Assembly: GCA_023229245.1 (NCBI GenBank)
Contig: JALNZU010000043.1
Coordinates: 1 to 23,360, forward strand
Direction: 5' to 3'
DNA: 23,360 nt
From: Bacteroidales bacterium
Lineage (GTDB): Bacteria; Bacteroidota; Bacteroidia; Bacteroidales; F082
The notes below the pieces were generated by a model. The model ran no database searches. It worked only from the letters and a program-made list of their open reading frames with translations, and was not told where the DNA came from. Positions 16,291 through 23,360 of this stretch are shown one piece after another. Each line of letters begins with the position of its first letter. Position 1 is the stretch's first letter. A program made the position numbers and the translations under genes.

Positions 16291-17040
16291 ATGATGAAAA
16301 CTTCTCAAAGCATTTTTAGCATGAATCGTTTTATTTCTTTTCTGTTTGTTCTGGCTATACTGATTTTTACTGTAGCCTGCGATAAGGAAGAATCACCGGA
16401 TACGAACGGTGGTGATGATTCGGGTTCTTTTCAGTTTGGTCATGGTACCTTAGTTGCTGTGCAGGCTGAATCGGTACAAAACACTCCTATAGGTGACATG
16501 ACTATTACTGTAGGTACTGCGGTAGCCGTTTTTTCCAATGATGGCAACTATAGTTCTTTTGTTAATGCAGGGTCGGTGACAGCTGATGGCCACGATTTAA
16601 AGAAATTTGATAATAACTCCTATGCATTTACTCCCGGTTTAACCGATCCTACAGGTATTGAATTTGGTAATTCGGTAGATTGGAAAGTGGCAGGTAGCGA
16701 TCATGTGCCGGCTTTTGAATATACCATGACAGGTGGTTTCCCATCTATTGGGACTATCACGGCTGATGCTGAATTATCCAAGTCGTCTTCTTATACCATA
16801 TCTGTAAGCTCTATCGCCAATGCTGATTCGGTTTATTTTATGGTAAACGAGGTATATAAAGCGTTACCCGGCAATACCAGAAGTTATACCTTCTCGGCCG
16901 ACGAACTTCAAAACCTCTCAAATGGCACGGCAGCTGTTACCGTAGCCGCATGGCGTTATAAAACTTCTAGCTTTAGCGGAAAGACCATGTATTTTATCAA
17001 TGAGACTGTACGTCAGAAAACAGCGAACGTTAGCAATTAG
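16291..17040 (+). CDS. Surface-type lipoprotein of unknown function
   Basis: A 249-residue protein with a lipoprotein signal peptide. The hydrophobic core at about 14-27 ends in FTVAC, making Cys30 the acylation site. The residues after the Cys read DKEE, which fits the Bacteroidota lipoprotein export signal (Lys followed by two acidic residues) that sends lipoproteins to the cell surface. The mature part is rich in Ser, Thr, Gly and small hydrophobics and looks all-beta, with two likely domains split near residue 150. No enzyme motif is recognised. An in-frame ATG at 16321 would give a tighter signal peptide. The gene stands alone and converges with the next one. Confidence 0.82.
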   Translation: MMKTSQSIFSMNRFISFLFVLAILIFTVACDKEESPDTNGGDDSGSFQFGHGTLVAVQAESVQNTPIGDMTITVGTAVAVFSNDGNYSSFVNAGSVTADGHDLKKFDNNSYAFTPGLTDPTGIEFGNSVDWKVAGSDHVPAFEYTMTGGFPSIGTITADAELSKSSSYTISVSSIANADSVYFMVNEVYKALPGNTRSYTFSADELQNLSNGTAAVTVAAWRYKTSSFSGKTMYFINETVRQKTANVSN

Positions 17041-17045
17041 TTGAG

Positions 17046-17069
17046 CTCTTTCCGACCTTTCGGAAAGAG
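17046..17069. terminator. Perfect 10-bp hairpin between convergent genes
   Basis: CTCTTTCCGA (17046-17055) and TCGGAAAGAG (17060-17069) form a perfect stem around the 4-nt loop CCTT. It begins 6 bp after the lipoprotein stop and lies 14 bp from the stop of the converging YgjV-like gene. There is no U-tract on either side, so it may be a bidirectional 3'-end structure rather than a classical terminator. Confidence 0.6.
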
Positions 17070-17082
17070 ACCGTCATGCAGT

Positions 17083-17724
17083 TTACTTGGTGGTAAGCTC
17101 CTTAACGAACAAATCGTTGTCAATTTGTTTGAAGCCTATCCGCCGTAAGTAAGCTGCATGTTTTTTTATAGTGGTAAAGGATTCTAAGCTATGAATTTGA
17201 TGCTGACGGAAAAAGTCATTCAGATGGGAGAAGAGAAACTCTCCCGATTTAAAGTCACGATAGGGTGAGGTGACATAATCTAAAGTGATCTGTAAACTTC
17301 CTGTATGTATCTTCGCAGTGAAGATCCCCGCTACAGCCATGTTCCGCAACACTAAAAAATGAATATCGTCTTTCTCGGGAGTGAAATGATAATTGGGAAA
17401 AAATTTCCGGATATCGTCACGATTAAACTCCAAAAATCTCAGTAAGTATCGGCTTGTGCTCTCAACCTGAAGCAGCTCAAACATTTCACGCTCCCAAAAG
17501 ATGCGTATCAGATAATAGATATCTACTACTACTATAAAGCCATTCATGATACCTACCGGAAGGGCCCCTATAATAAACCCATAGATCGAAAACAAAGCTG
17601 CTCCGATCAGATTGGTGACACGAAATTTTACTATAGAACTAAATGCCATGGAGATGGCAATGATGACCGAAGCTAAATAGCCTACCCATTCCAATACGCT
17701 GATACTTTGCACAAGTTCTATCAT
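17083..17724 (-). CDS. YgjV-like membrane protein with GNAT-like C-terminal domain
   Basis: A 213-residue protein in two parts. Residues 1-80 carry three hydrophobic helices at about 13-30, 38-56 and 60-75, resembling the inner-membrane YgjV family (VGYLASVIIAISM, then LIGAALFSIYG). Residues 95-213 are soluble and end in AAYLRRIGFKQIDNDLFVKEL. That resembles the last strand and helix of GNAT acetyltransferases, where a Tyr-x-x-x-Gly-Phe pattern is common. The acetyl-CoA loop (Q/R-x-x-G-x-G/A) is not evident. The domain may therefore be only GNAT-like in fold, and no activity is assigned. A TTG-initiated extension to 17745 overlaps the promoter and is rejected. Confidence 0.72.
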   Translation of the reverse strand: MIELVQSISVLEWVGYLASVIIAISMAFSSIVKFRVTNLIGAALFSIYGFIIGALPVGIMNGFIVVVDIYYLIRIFWEREMFELLQVESTSRYLLRFLEFNRDDIRKFFPNYHFTPEKDDIHFLVLRNMAVAGIFTAKIHTGSLQITLDYVTSPYRDFKSGEFLFSHLNDFFRQHQIHSLESFTTIKKHAAYLRRIGFKQIDNDLFVKELTTK

Positions 17725-17742
17725 ATCCAATGATTTTAAAGG

Positions 17743-17750
17743 CAAAAATA
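17743..17750 (-). promoter_or_regulatory. -7 promoter box of YgjV-like gene
   Basis: TATTTTTG on the minus strand is an exact TAnnTTTG match 18 bp before the ATG at 17724. The leader would be only about 10-14 nt. Confidence 0.55.
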
Positions 17751-17860
17751 CTGATTCAATTGCAATAGGATGAGCCAGTCTGACAGCTGTAAAGCTAAAA
17801 TATGACCTGAACTAGCTCGCAATTTTTTTACACCAACGGTAATGATATGCAAAAGCTAAT

Positions 17861-17868
17861 TAATTTTG
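17861..17868 (+). promoter_or_regulatory. -7 promoter box of the T9SS-substrate gene
   Basis: TAATTTTG is an exact TAnnTTTG match 29 bp before the ATG at 17898. No clear -33 element is seen at the expected spacing. Confidence 0.55.
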
Positions 17869-17897
17869 TTATTAGTTTAACCAAATAAATAATTGAT

Positions 17898-19862
17898 ATG
17901 ATAAAGAAATCTTTACTCTTCAGTCTTATGCTTTTGATTGGAATAGCCGTTTCGGGTCAGAACAATAAAGCACAATTCGGAGAAATGTCTGCTGATGCAC
18001 CTGATCATAACTGGGCGTACAGCAAAAATACGCAATCGGGAACTACTGATATCCCTGCTGTTATGCCTTTACCTCCACTGAAAGACAGCAAGGAAGCCAA
18101 TTTTGTCAGTGTCATTCCTATAGGAACTTCAGCCAATGCTTTTGGGCATTTTGTGGGTTCACGCACTGCTAATATAATGGTAAACAACGTACTCAATACT
18201 GTGGTTTATACCCACAGGCTCAAAGTACCCAATGGAAATTATATAGGCTATGATGTGTCGTTTGATAGGGGGCTTACCTGGCAGATTGATCAGATGAACT
18301 ACGACCCTACACTACCAGGTTATTTCCCTGCACGTTATCCATTAGGAGGTCTTTACAATCCTGAAGGCAATACCGATCCTCAACAAGCTTATCACACCTA
18401 TGTAGCTCCACTTCTTGATGGCAGCCTTGGGGTAGAAAATTCATGGGGTGGCATAGGGTTCGGTGCCAAACAATTTGCCGATGGAGCACAAGCTGCTCAA
18501 AGCAGCTTCAACTCATTAGGCGACATTCACCATTATTTACCCTCAGCCTTTACTGTTCAGGCAAATGGAACAGCTTGGTTTATCAGCGATCGTAACCAAT
18601 GGGACGGCTCGTCTTCAACCTACGACGGCATTCTCAATATTGCCAAAGGATTTTTTAATGAAGATGCTGGTATGTTTGAATACGAAGTAGATGAATGGCC
18701 TTTTGATGTGCAGGAAGGTAGAGGTATAAACGATATTGAGATCGCTTTTTCACCCGATGGCATGACAGGCTGGATATGTCTGCTGACTACACAACCCGAA
18801 TTATTACCTTATACCTCTTATCATCCTATCTTCTTTAAAACAACCGATGGCGGTGAAAACTGGAGCGATCCTATAGAAGTGCAGTTAGGCGGTGAAGCAG
18901 GTCTGGAGGCAATCAAAAACTTCATCACCGACGAAGACTTAATCGCTTTTTACGATCCTGATCCAGTACCCGATCGTAATGCAATACCCTACTATATCGG
19001 ATATTATTTTGATATGGTCGTTGATGCATGGGGTAATCCTCATATTTCGGGTAATGTGATGTTGACCAATGTGGAAGAAAACACTATCTACACCAATCCG
19101 AGTTATAACGCTCCTTTTCATATTTGGACTACCGACGGAGGTGAGACCTGGGAAGCTTTTAAATTGGCTACACTTTATCAGTATAAAGCGGAGTTTGATG
19201 GCGATGTGACGCACTATAATCATCATCAGGTCTCTTCCGCACCGGATGGAACCGTTATTTTCTTCTCATGGTTAGATAGTGATATAGATGAGGCCACCGA
19301 CAACAAACGCCCGGATATTTATTTCCGTGATTTTCTGCCCTACGAAGGAGAAATCGGTACCCATGGAGAAATCGAAAATGTAACTTTCTTAAGTGCCGCC
19401 ATGTGGAAAGCCAACTGGGCTAATATGCCGGAAAGGGTGTTTGAGCAGCTTTTGGGTGACAATACCGTTGAATATACTATCCCATGGGTATATATGCAGC
19501 TTGACGAAACCCTCAGCGGAAATGATCCGGTACAATTCAATTATATACCCGATTTTAAGAAAGTTTATTCGCTTACCGGACTGCAAGATAAAGTGTTCAA
19601 CGAAATAGCTACTGTAAGTCAAAACTATCCGAATCCTTTCAGCACAGAGACCCAGATCAAACTTACCCTGATTAAAGAATCGGCTGTTACTTTGGAAGTG
19701 TTTTCACTCACAGGCCAGAAGGTGAGTATGCAGCATAAGGGAAGCCTACAAGCTGGTACGCACACATTGACTATTGATGGTAGTAATTTGAAACCTGGTA
19801 TTTATTTCTATACCCTCACAACTGCCAATCAAAAAGTTACGAAAAAGATGATTGTCAAATAA
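17898..19862 (+). CDS. Type IX-secreted Asp-box (BNR-like) protein
   Basis: A 654-residue secreted protein. A signal peptide ends in AVSGQ (about residue 20). The last ~80 residues form a type IX secretion sorting domain, beginning at about 575 with QNYPNPFS and ending KPGIYFYTLTTANQKVTKKMIVK-like with the usual basic end. The body holds three Asp-box motifs (S/T-x-D-x-G-x-x-W): SFDRGLTW at 121-128, TTDGGENW near 315-322 and TTDGGETW near 410-417. These are typical of beta-propellers, as in sialidases and related exo-proteins. No catalytic Arg triad is evident, so sialidase activity is not claimed. The protein is probably released or anchored on the cell surface after sorting-domain cleavage. 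Confidence 0.87.
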   Translation: MIKKSLLFSLMLLIGIAVSGQNNKAQFGEMSADAPDHNWAYSKNTQSGTTDIPAVMPLPPLKDSKEANFVSVIPIGTSANAFGHFVGSRTANIMVNNVLNTVVYTHRLKVPNGNYIGYDVSFDRGLTWQIDQMNYDPTLPGYFPARYPLGGLYNPEGNTDPQQAYHTYVAPLLDGSLGVENSWGGIGFGAKQFADGAQAAQSSFNSLGDIHHYLPSAFTVQANGTAWFISDRNQWDGSSSTYDGILNIAKGFFNEDAGMFEYEVDEWPFDVQEGRGINDIEIAFSPDGMTGWICLLTTQPELLPYTSYHPIFFKTTDGGENWSDPIEVQLGGEAGLEAIKNFITDEDLIAFYDPDPVPDRNAIPYYIGYYFDMVVDAWGNPHISGNVMLTNVEENTIYTNPSYNAPFHIWTTDGGETWEAFKLATLYQYKAEFDGDVTHYNHHQVSSAPDGTVIFFSWLDSDIDEATDNKRPDIYFRDFLPYEGEIGTHGEIENVTFLSAAMWKANWANMPERVFEQLLGDNTVEYTIPWVYMQLDETLSGNDPVQFNYIPDFKKVYSLTGLQDKVFNEIATVSQNYPNPFSTETQIKLTLIKESAVTLEVFSLTGQKVSMQHKGSLQAGTHTLTIDGSNLKPGIYFYTLTTANQKVTKKMIVK

Positions 19863-19883
19863 ACGGATATCATCCCGATTTTG

Positions 19884-19917
19884 AAAGCTGCCTGTATGTG
19901 TATGGGTAGCTTTTTTT
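19884..19917 (+). terminator. Rho-independent terminator of the T9SS-substrate gene
   Basis: AAAGCTGCC (19884-19892) pairs with GGTAGCTTT (19905-19913) over 9 bp with one G-U pair, across a 12-nt loop. A run of seven T (19911-19917) closes it. The structure starts 21 bp after the stop codon. Confidence 0.85.
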
Positions 19918-19941
19918 ATTGTTTGTCAGTCACAAAAGTCG

Positions 19942-20682
19942 TTAACCGCTATTTGAAAGATGAACACTGTTTGATTTATTTCGCTCGATTTCTTGTTTAT
20001 CTATCCATCCCATTACTTCCATGATGCGTTTGAACTCTGGCTGATATGGTGCTTCAATGCGGAGGTTTTGCTTGCTTGTCGGGTGTGTTAGTTCAAGTGC
20101 AAAAGCGTGTAACAGCATGGTATGATGGTTCCATTTTTCGAGAAACAGCCGGTTTTGTTTGTTGCAGCCATAAGGCCTGTCGCCTATAACGGGATGAGAG
20201 ATGTGCGCAAAATGCCGCCTGATCTGATGCATCCTGCCGGTCTGAGGTGTGATCTGAACCAACGAATAGCGTGAAGTGAGAAATTTGCCTTGGGCGATAG
20301 GTAACTCTGCCGTCTGAAGACGCATATAATGGGTAACGGCATCCTGAAGCTTGCCTTGATCGTTTTTTAAGGGATAATCAATAATACCCTTCTCAGACAC
20401 ATACCCTCTGACGATTGCATGATAGGTTCTGCCAATCTGCGAATTCATAAAAGCCTGATGAAGCATACGATTGACTTCAGGTGAAAAGGAAAATAATAGC
20501 AGGCCACCGGTTTTTCTGTCAATGCGATGAGCCGGATACACATAACATCCAAGCTGGTTACGCAATTGCTGCAACGCATATTCATTGATATCGGCAGCGA
20601 TCGGACTGCGATGAACCAATAATCCATGAGGCTTGTTTATGGCAATGATAAACTCGTCCTGATAACAAACAGGAATTTTCAT
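19942..20682 (-). CDS. truC: RluA-family pseudouridine synthase, TruC-like
   Basis: This enzyme isomerises uridine to pseudouridine in RNA; TruC acts on U65 of tRNA. The 246-residue protein starts like E. coli TruC (I-x-YQDEF...INKPHGLLVHRS). The catalytic motif HRIDRKTGGLLLF is at 52-64, with Asp55 as nucleophile. QTGRMHQIRRHFAHISHPVIGD is the typical RluA-family C-terminal motif. No S4 domain is present, as expected for TruC. The TruC call over RluA/RluD rests on the N-terminal resemblance and short length. The frame is open to 20727, but the ATG at 20682 matches the family start. The gene converges with the preceding plus-strand gene. Confidence 0.88.
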   Translation of the reverse strand: MKIPVCYQDEFIIAINKPHGLLVHRSPIAADINEYALQQLRNQLGCYVYPAHRIDRKTGGLLLFSFSPEVNRMLHQAFMNSQIGRTYHAIVRGYVSEKGIIDYPLKNDQGKLQDAVTHYMRLQTAELPIAQGKFLTSRYSLVQITPQTGRMHQIRRHFAHISHPVIGDRPYGCNKQNRLFLEKWNHHTMLLHAFALELTHPTSKQNLRIEAPYQPEFKRIMEVMGWIDKQEIERNKSNSVHLSNSG

Positions 20683-20804
20683 AGCTAACAAAGTAACCGA
20701 TAAATATACAAATAGGCTCTTTACCATAAGCTTTTTATGTAACTACTGGATATAAGCGTTTTAAACATACACCATGCTTGTCACAGTAAAATGATGTGAT
20801 GGTT

Positions 20805-20812
20805 TATTTTTG
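20805..20812 (+). promoter_or_regulatory. -7 promoter box upstream of arcC
   Basis: TATTTTTG is an exact TAnnTTTG match. Transcription would start near 20818, which is 170 nt before the family-consistent arcC start at 20989 but only about 27 nt before an in-frame ATG at 20845. A TTG lies 24 bp upstream, a loose spacing. Confidence 0.45.
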
Positions 20813-20988
20813 AAAAAAATATTGCTTCCTTAATAAAATGCTATATGATTGATTTAGTTAACAATACTACTAAAGAACGTCTTGATTTTTCATTATCCTT
20901 TTTCGAAAGTGACTACTGCAACAAAAAAAAATTTCATTGGTATGCTGTTTTTTTCAATTTTTGCTTCCTCAAATCATTCCTGACATTT

Positions 20989-21942
20989 ATGATCAAAAAA
21001 CTTGCTGTAATAGCTCTTGGTGGGAACGCTCTGCTACGTTCAGGTCAAAAAGGTACTATCGAAGAGCAACGGAAGAACGTATATGAAACCTGTAACAAGT
21101 TGCTTCATTTTGTAGAGCAGGATTATAATATAGTGATTGGTCATGGGAATGGGCCACAGGTGGGAAATGTTTTACTTGGCAGTGTAGCTGGTAATAAGCT
21201 GTTTGGTTTACCCATGATGCCGTTGGATATATGTGGAAGTTTCACACAAGGACATATTGGATATCTGATTGAACAACAATTCAGTAACCTGATCCGCACA
21301 AAAGGTTTTGAAAGACAGATAGTAACTCTTGTTACTCAGGTAGTAGTCTCCAAAAGCGATCCAGCTTTTTCGCATCCGTCCAAGCCTATAGGCCCTTATT
21401 ATACTGAGGCAGAAAAAGATGTGCTTATTGGTCAACATCCAGAAGACAGCTATGCTGCCGATCCTAAAGGACGTGGTTTTCGCAAGGTGGTAGCATCTCC
21501 ACAGCCATTAGAGATACAAAATATTCATCTCATCAAAAGACTGGCTGAAGAAGGGAACATAGTCATTGCATCTGGTGGAGGTGGTATTCCTGTTGTACGC
21601 AACGAAAATGGTGATATTGAAGGTATAGAAGCCGTTATAGATAAAGACCTTGCATTAGCTTTGTTAGCCACTAAATTGAGAGCTGATGAATTGTACATAC
21701 TCACCGATGTTCAGCATGCCTGTCTATATTTTAATACCTCTCAGGAAATCCCTCTGAACGAACTAAGTATTGCGGATGCACGGCAATATTTAATCGACGG
21801 TCATTTCAGCGAAGGCAGTATGGCTCCTAAAATACGCGCTGCCTTGTATTTTATTGAAAATGGAGGCAGCGAATGTATCATCACCGATGCGGCACATCTG
21901 CATATTCCCAATGCCGGCACCCGTATAAGGAAGCTTGACTGA
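20989..21942 (+). CDS. arcC: Carbamate kinase
   Basis: This amino-acid-kinase-family enzyme transfers phosphate between carbamoyl phosphate and ADP, usually making ATP in arginine or agmatine breakdown. The 317-residue protein has ALGGNAL at 9-15, GHGNGPQVG at 51-59, SKPIGPYY near 121-128 (catalytic Lys), GRGFRKVVASPQP near 151-163, ASGGGGIPVV near 184-193 and VIDKDLAL near 207-214, all characteristic of ArcC. No arginine deiminase or carbamoyltransferase gene is in view, so its pathway here is unknown. The frame is open a further 48 codons upstream to an ATG at 20845. That extension has no counterpart in the family and is probably 5' leader, although the promoter position leaves the matter open. 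Confidence 0.93.
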   Translation: MIKKLAVIALGGNALLRSGQKGTIEEQRKNVYETCNKLLHFVEQDYNIVIGHGNGPQVGNVLLGSVAGNKLFGLPMMPLDICGSFTQGHIGYLIEQQFSNLIRTKGFERQIVTLVTQVVVSKSDPAFSHPSKPIGPYYTEAEKDVLIGQHPEDSYAADPKGRGFRKVVASPQPLEIQNIHLIKRLAEEGNIVIASGGGGIPVVRNENGDIEGIEAVIDKDLALALLATKLRADELYILTDVQHACLYFNTSQEIPLNELSIADARQYLIDGHFSEGSMAPKIRAALYFIENGGSECIITDAAHLHIPNAGTRIRKLD

Positions 21943-22042
21943 ATCCTTCATTTGGAATGGGTGCAATAGAACTCAATACTTTTCCTTTTATTCCTATGTT
22001 TTCTATGATTTGGATTTTAAAACGAATGACAAATTTTGAAAA

Positions 22043-22266
22043 ATGAATAAGGAGTTGGAAAGGTTCAGCAAGCTTGCAGAAAAACTACTGACTGCAAGTG
22101 AAAAATATATTTAAGAAGCCAAAAATAAATTGGATAAATTTTGAGCAGTTATTTTGAAAAGAAAATAGAGAAATACTGTAAAGAAAGGCATATCCCGATG
22201 TACAAGGATGGTAGTATTTAAGCAGTAGTCAAAAAAATTGTCAAGTATTATGTTTCATTTACTTGA
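22043..22266 (+). pseudogene. Decayed small gene, function unknown
   Basis: An ATG at 22043 opens a reading frame (NKELERFSKLAEKLLTASEKYI) that hits TAA at 22112. It continues in frame as EAKNKLDKF to TGA at 22142, then resumes in another frame as SSYFEKKIEKYCKERHIPMYKDG from 22144. After TAA at 22219 it continues as AVVKKIVKYYV to TGA at 22264-22266. The pieces join into one plausible lysine-rich helical protein with two nonsense changes and one frameshift. The family is not recognised. The amino-acid make-up supports former coding; chance cannot be excluded. Confidence 0.4.
22241..22266. promoter_or_regulatory. Inverted repeat over the -33 box, candidate AbiEi operator
   Basis: TCAAGTA (22241-22247) and TACTTGA (22260-22266) are perfect 7-bp inverted half-sites separated by 12 bp. 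The right half covers the -33 TTG of the promoter. AbiEi antitoxins are known to repress their own operon by binding inverted repeats in the promoter, so this is a strong candidate autoregulatory site. Binding itself is inference. Confidence 0.6.
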
Positions 22267-22292
22267 TAATTGTATATTATTTACTACTTTTG
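22263..22292 (+). promoter_or_regulatory. Promoter of AbiEi-like gene
   Basis: TTG (22263-22265), 19 bp, then TACTTTTG (22285-22292) match both promoter boxes at the standard spacing. Transcription would start at about 22297-22300, at or next to the ATG at 22300, so the mRNA may be leaderless or nearly so. Confidence 0.7.
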
Positions 22293-22299
22293 CAAAGCT

Positions 22300-23025
22300 A
22301 TGGGAGTTGCACAAAACATACAAAAACAAATCAGCAAGATAGCGGATGGAATTACGTTTAAATACGAGCAGTTGACTATTGAGCCGCAGGAATTTCCGGC
22401 AGCGGCCAAAGCCATTGAACGACTGATTGCAAAGGGTATTATCAAAAGGTTTTCGACAGGTGTGTTTTACAAGCCAAGGAAAACCGTTTTTGGCGAACTA
22501 AAACCCAACGAAGACGAAATGTTAAAACCGTATCTGTTTGAAAGAGGTAAACGAATTGCCTACATCACAGGAACTTCTCTATACAACCGCCTGGGTTTGA
22601 CAACACAAGTCCCTAAGAGCATAAAAATTGCAAGTCGCGATAAACGAATTTCTGTTTCAAACGACTACCTACAGGCAAGTCCTGTAAAAAGCTATGTGGA
22701 CGTAACCGACAAAAATTTTCACTTATTGGGATTGTTAGACGTATTAAAGGATTTTAAACAAATTCCTGACTTGGATAAATCTTCTGCAATTAAAATCCTT
22801 TCCAACAAATTAAATGAACTCAGTACTACAGAAACAAAACTTCTGATAAAATACGGTTTAGTTTATCCGCCACGAGTGCGTAGCTTTCTCGGTGCATTAT
22901 TGGAAAATCTTAACACTGAAAACGGCTTAACGGCATTAAAAACAAGTTTAAATCCACTTTCGGAATACGAATATGGCATTGACAAAAAACAATTACCAAC
23001 CATAGAAAATTGGAACATTAAATGA
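22300..23025 (+). CDS. AbiEi-type antitoxin (type IV toxin-antitoxin)
   Basis: A 241-residue protein with an N-terminal winged-helix DNA-binding region (about 1-60, containing IERLIAKGIIKRFSTGVFYKP). A second domain of the AbiEi/DUF6088 kind follows, with TGTSLYNRLGLTTQVP near 91-106. In AbiE systems this protein represses the operon and counteracts the nucleotidyltransferase toxin AbiEii. Its stop overlaps the start of an AbiEii-like gene by 4 bp (ATGA), the usual operon layout, but that toxin is broken. The frame runs open from 22270; that ATG lies between the promoter boxes, so the start at 22300 is used. Family assignment is from motif resemblance and context. Confidence 0.85.
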   Translation: MGVAQNIQKQISKIADGITFKYEQLTIEPQEFPAAAKAIERLIAKGIIKRFSTGVFYKPRKTVFGELKPNEDEMLKPYLFERGKRIAYITGTSLYNRLGLTTQVPKSIKIASRDKRISVSNDYLQASPVKSYVDVTDKNFHLLGLLDVLKDFKQIPDLDKSSAIKILSNKLNELSTTETKLLIKYGLVYPPRVRSFLGALLENLNTENGLTALKTSLNPLSEYEYGIDKKQLPTIENWNIK

Positions 23026-23239
23026 GACTACACAAAAATAAAAAACTGTTTCGAGATGCTGTGATTGCTACTTCACAACAAAAAGGCATACGAGAAATTT
23101 ATGTGGAAAAAGATTATTGGGTAACATTTGCTCTATTCAATATTTTCAAAAATGAAATCTGAAATCTTTCTTTCAATCTGATAAGTTTGAAACAATGCTT
23201 TTACAAGTTGCAAATGACGATATTGTAAGTTTCAAATGA
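23022..23239 (+). pseudogene. Truncated AbiEii nucleotidyltransferase toxin
   Basis: The frame starts at the ATG overlapping the antitoxin stop and reads RLHKNKKLFRDAVIATSQ, then REIYVEKDYWVTFALFNIF. EKDYWV is the N-terminal hallmark of AbiEii/DUF1814 toxins. It stops at TGA 23160-23162 after 46 codons, whereas intact toxins have about 250-300. The GGTSLSK-like nucleotidyltransferase motif that should follow is absent. A second frame (about 23156-23239) reads FQSDKFETMLLQVANDDIVSFK before TGA and may be a leftover of a later part of the toxin after a deletion. The toxin must be inactive. Confidence 0.75.
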
Positions 23240-23243
23240 GATG

Positions 23244-23268
23244 GTCTAGTTTGACTAGACAACTTTTT
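23244..23268 (+). terminator. Small hairpin with T-run, possible terminator
   Basis: GTCTAGT (23244-23250) and ACTAGAC (23254-23260) form a perfect 7-bp stem with a 3-nt loop, followed by AACTTTTT. It lies just after the toxin remnant and would terminate the abiE transcript. The stem is short and AT-rich. Confidence 0.5.
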
Positions 23269-23335
23269 AACAAATTTAAGTTAATGTATTCATATAAACC
23301 GGGTTTGGCAGTCAAAGTTATTCTGAAATTTTCTG

Positions 23336-23357
23336 GAGACCCCTTTGAAAAGGTCTC
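23336..23357. repeat. Inverted repeat at window end
   Basis: GAGACC (23336-23341) and GGTCTC (23352-23357) are perfect 6-bp inverted repeats around CCTTTGAAAA; with one base bulged the pairing extends inward (CCTTT/AAAGG). It could be a terminator of a gene beyond the window or a decayed element end. The cut at 23360 prevents a decision. Confidence 0.35.
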
Positions 23358-23360
23358 AAA

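Noticed and set aside
1..23360. CRISPR arrays, rRNA genes, prophage or intact insertion sequences
   Set aside because: No regularly spaced repeats, rRNA signatures, structural phage genes or transposase frames were seen on either strand.

Overview
The window looks like chromosomal DNA from a member of the Bacteroidota, probably in or near the Bacteroidales/Marinilabiliales. Four signs support this. One secreted protein (17898-19862) ends in a type IX secretion sorting domain. Several signal peptides are cut just before Gln. Start codons have A-rich leaders with little Shine-Dalgarno. Nine exact copies of the Bacteroidota -7 promoter motif TAnnTTTG lie just upstream of genes. No rRNA, CRISPR array or intact mobile element is visible.

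Layout. (1) 1-6000, plus strand: a compact six-gene operon of ABC ATPase, two FtsX/LolC-type permeases, a periplasmic LolA-like protein, a TetR regulator and an outer-membrane beta-barrel. It is preceded by a dense cluster of direct and inverted repeats. Together the genes look like a trans-envelope transport system for a hydrophobic or lipidic cargo under local TetR control; the cargo is unknown. (2) 6088-16019, minus strand: lipoate-protein ligase, tRNA-Cys, a small CWC zinc-ribbon-like protein, folB, gltX, two tandem deoxyhypusine-synthase-like genes, then cysN/C, cysD and cysQ. In transcription order, sulfate activation (cysQ, cysD, cysN/C) leads into the two deoxyhypusine-synthase paralogues. 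(3) 16291-20682: a surface-type lipoprotein, a YgjV-like membrane protein with an apparent acetyltransferase-like tail, a large type IX-secreted Asp-box protein and a TruC-type pseudouridine synthase. (4) 20989-23360: carbamate kinase, then a decayed stretch with a broken small gene, an intact AbiEi-type antitoxin under a well-formed promoter and operator, and an AbiEii toxin gene truncated after 46 codons.

The items most worth attention are the Lol-like operon with its repeat cluster, the tandem deoxyhypusine-synthase genes linked to sulfate activation, the degenerate APS-kinase P-loop in CysN/C, and the AbiEi gene that has kept its promoter and operator while its toxin is broken. Assignments rest on reading motifs by eye; no database search was possible.
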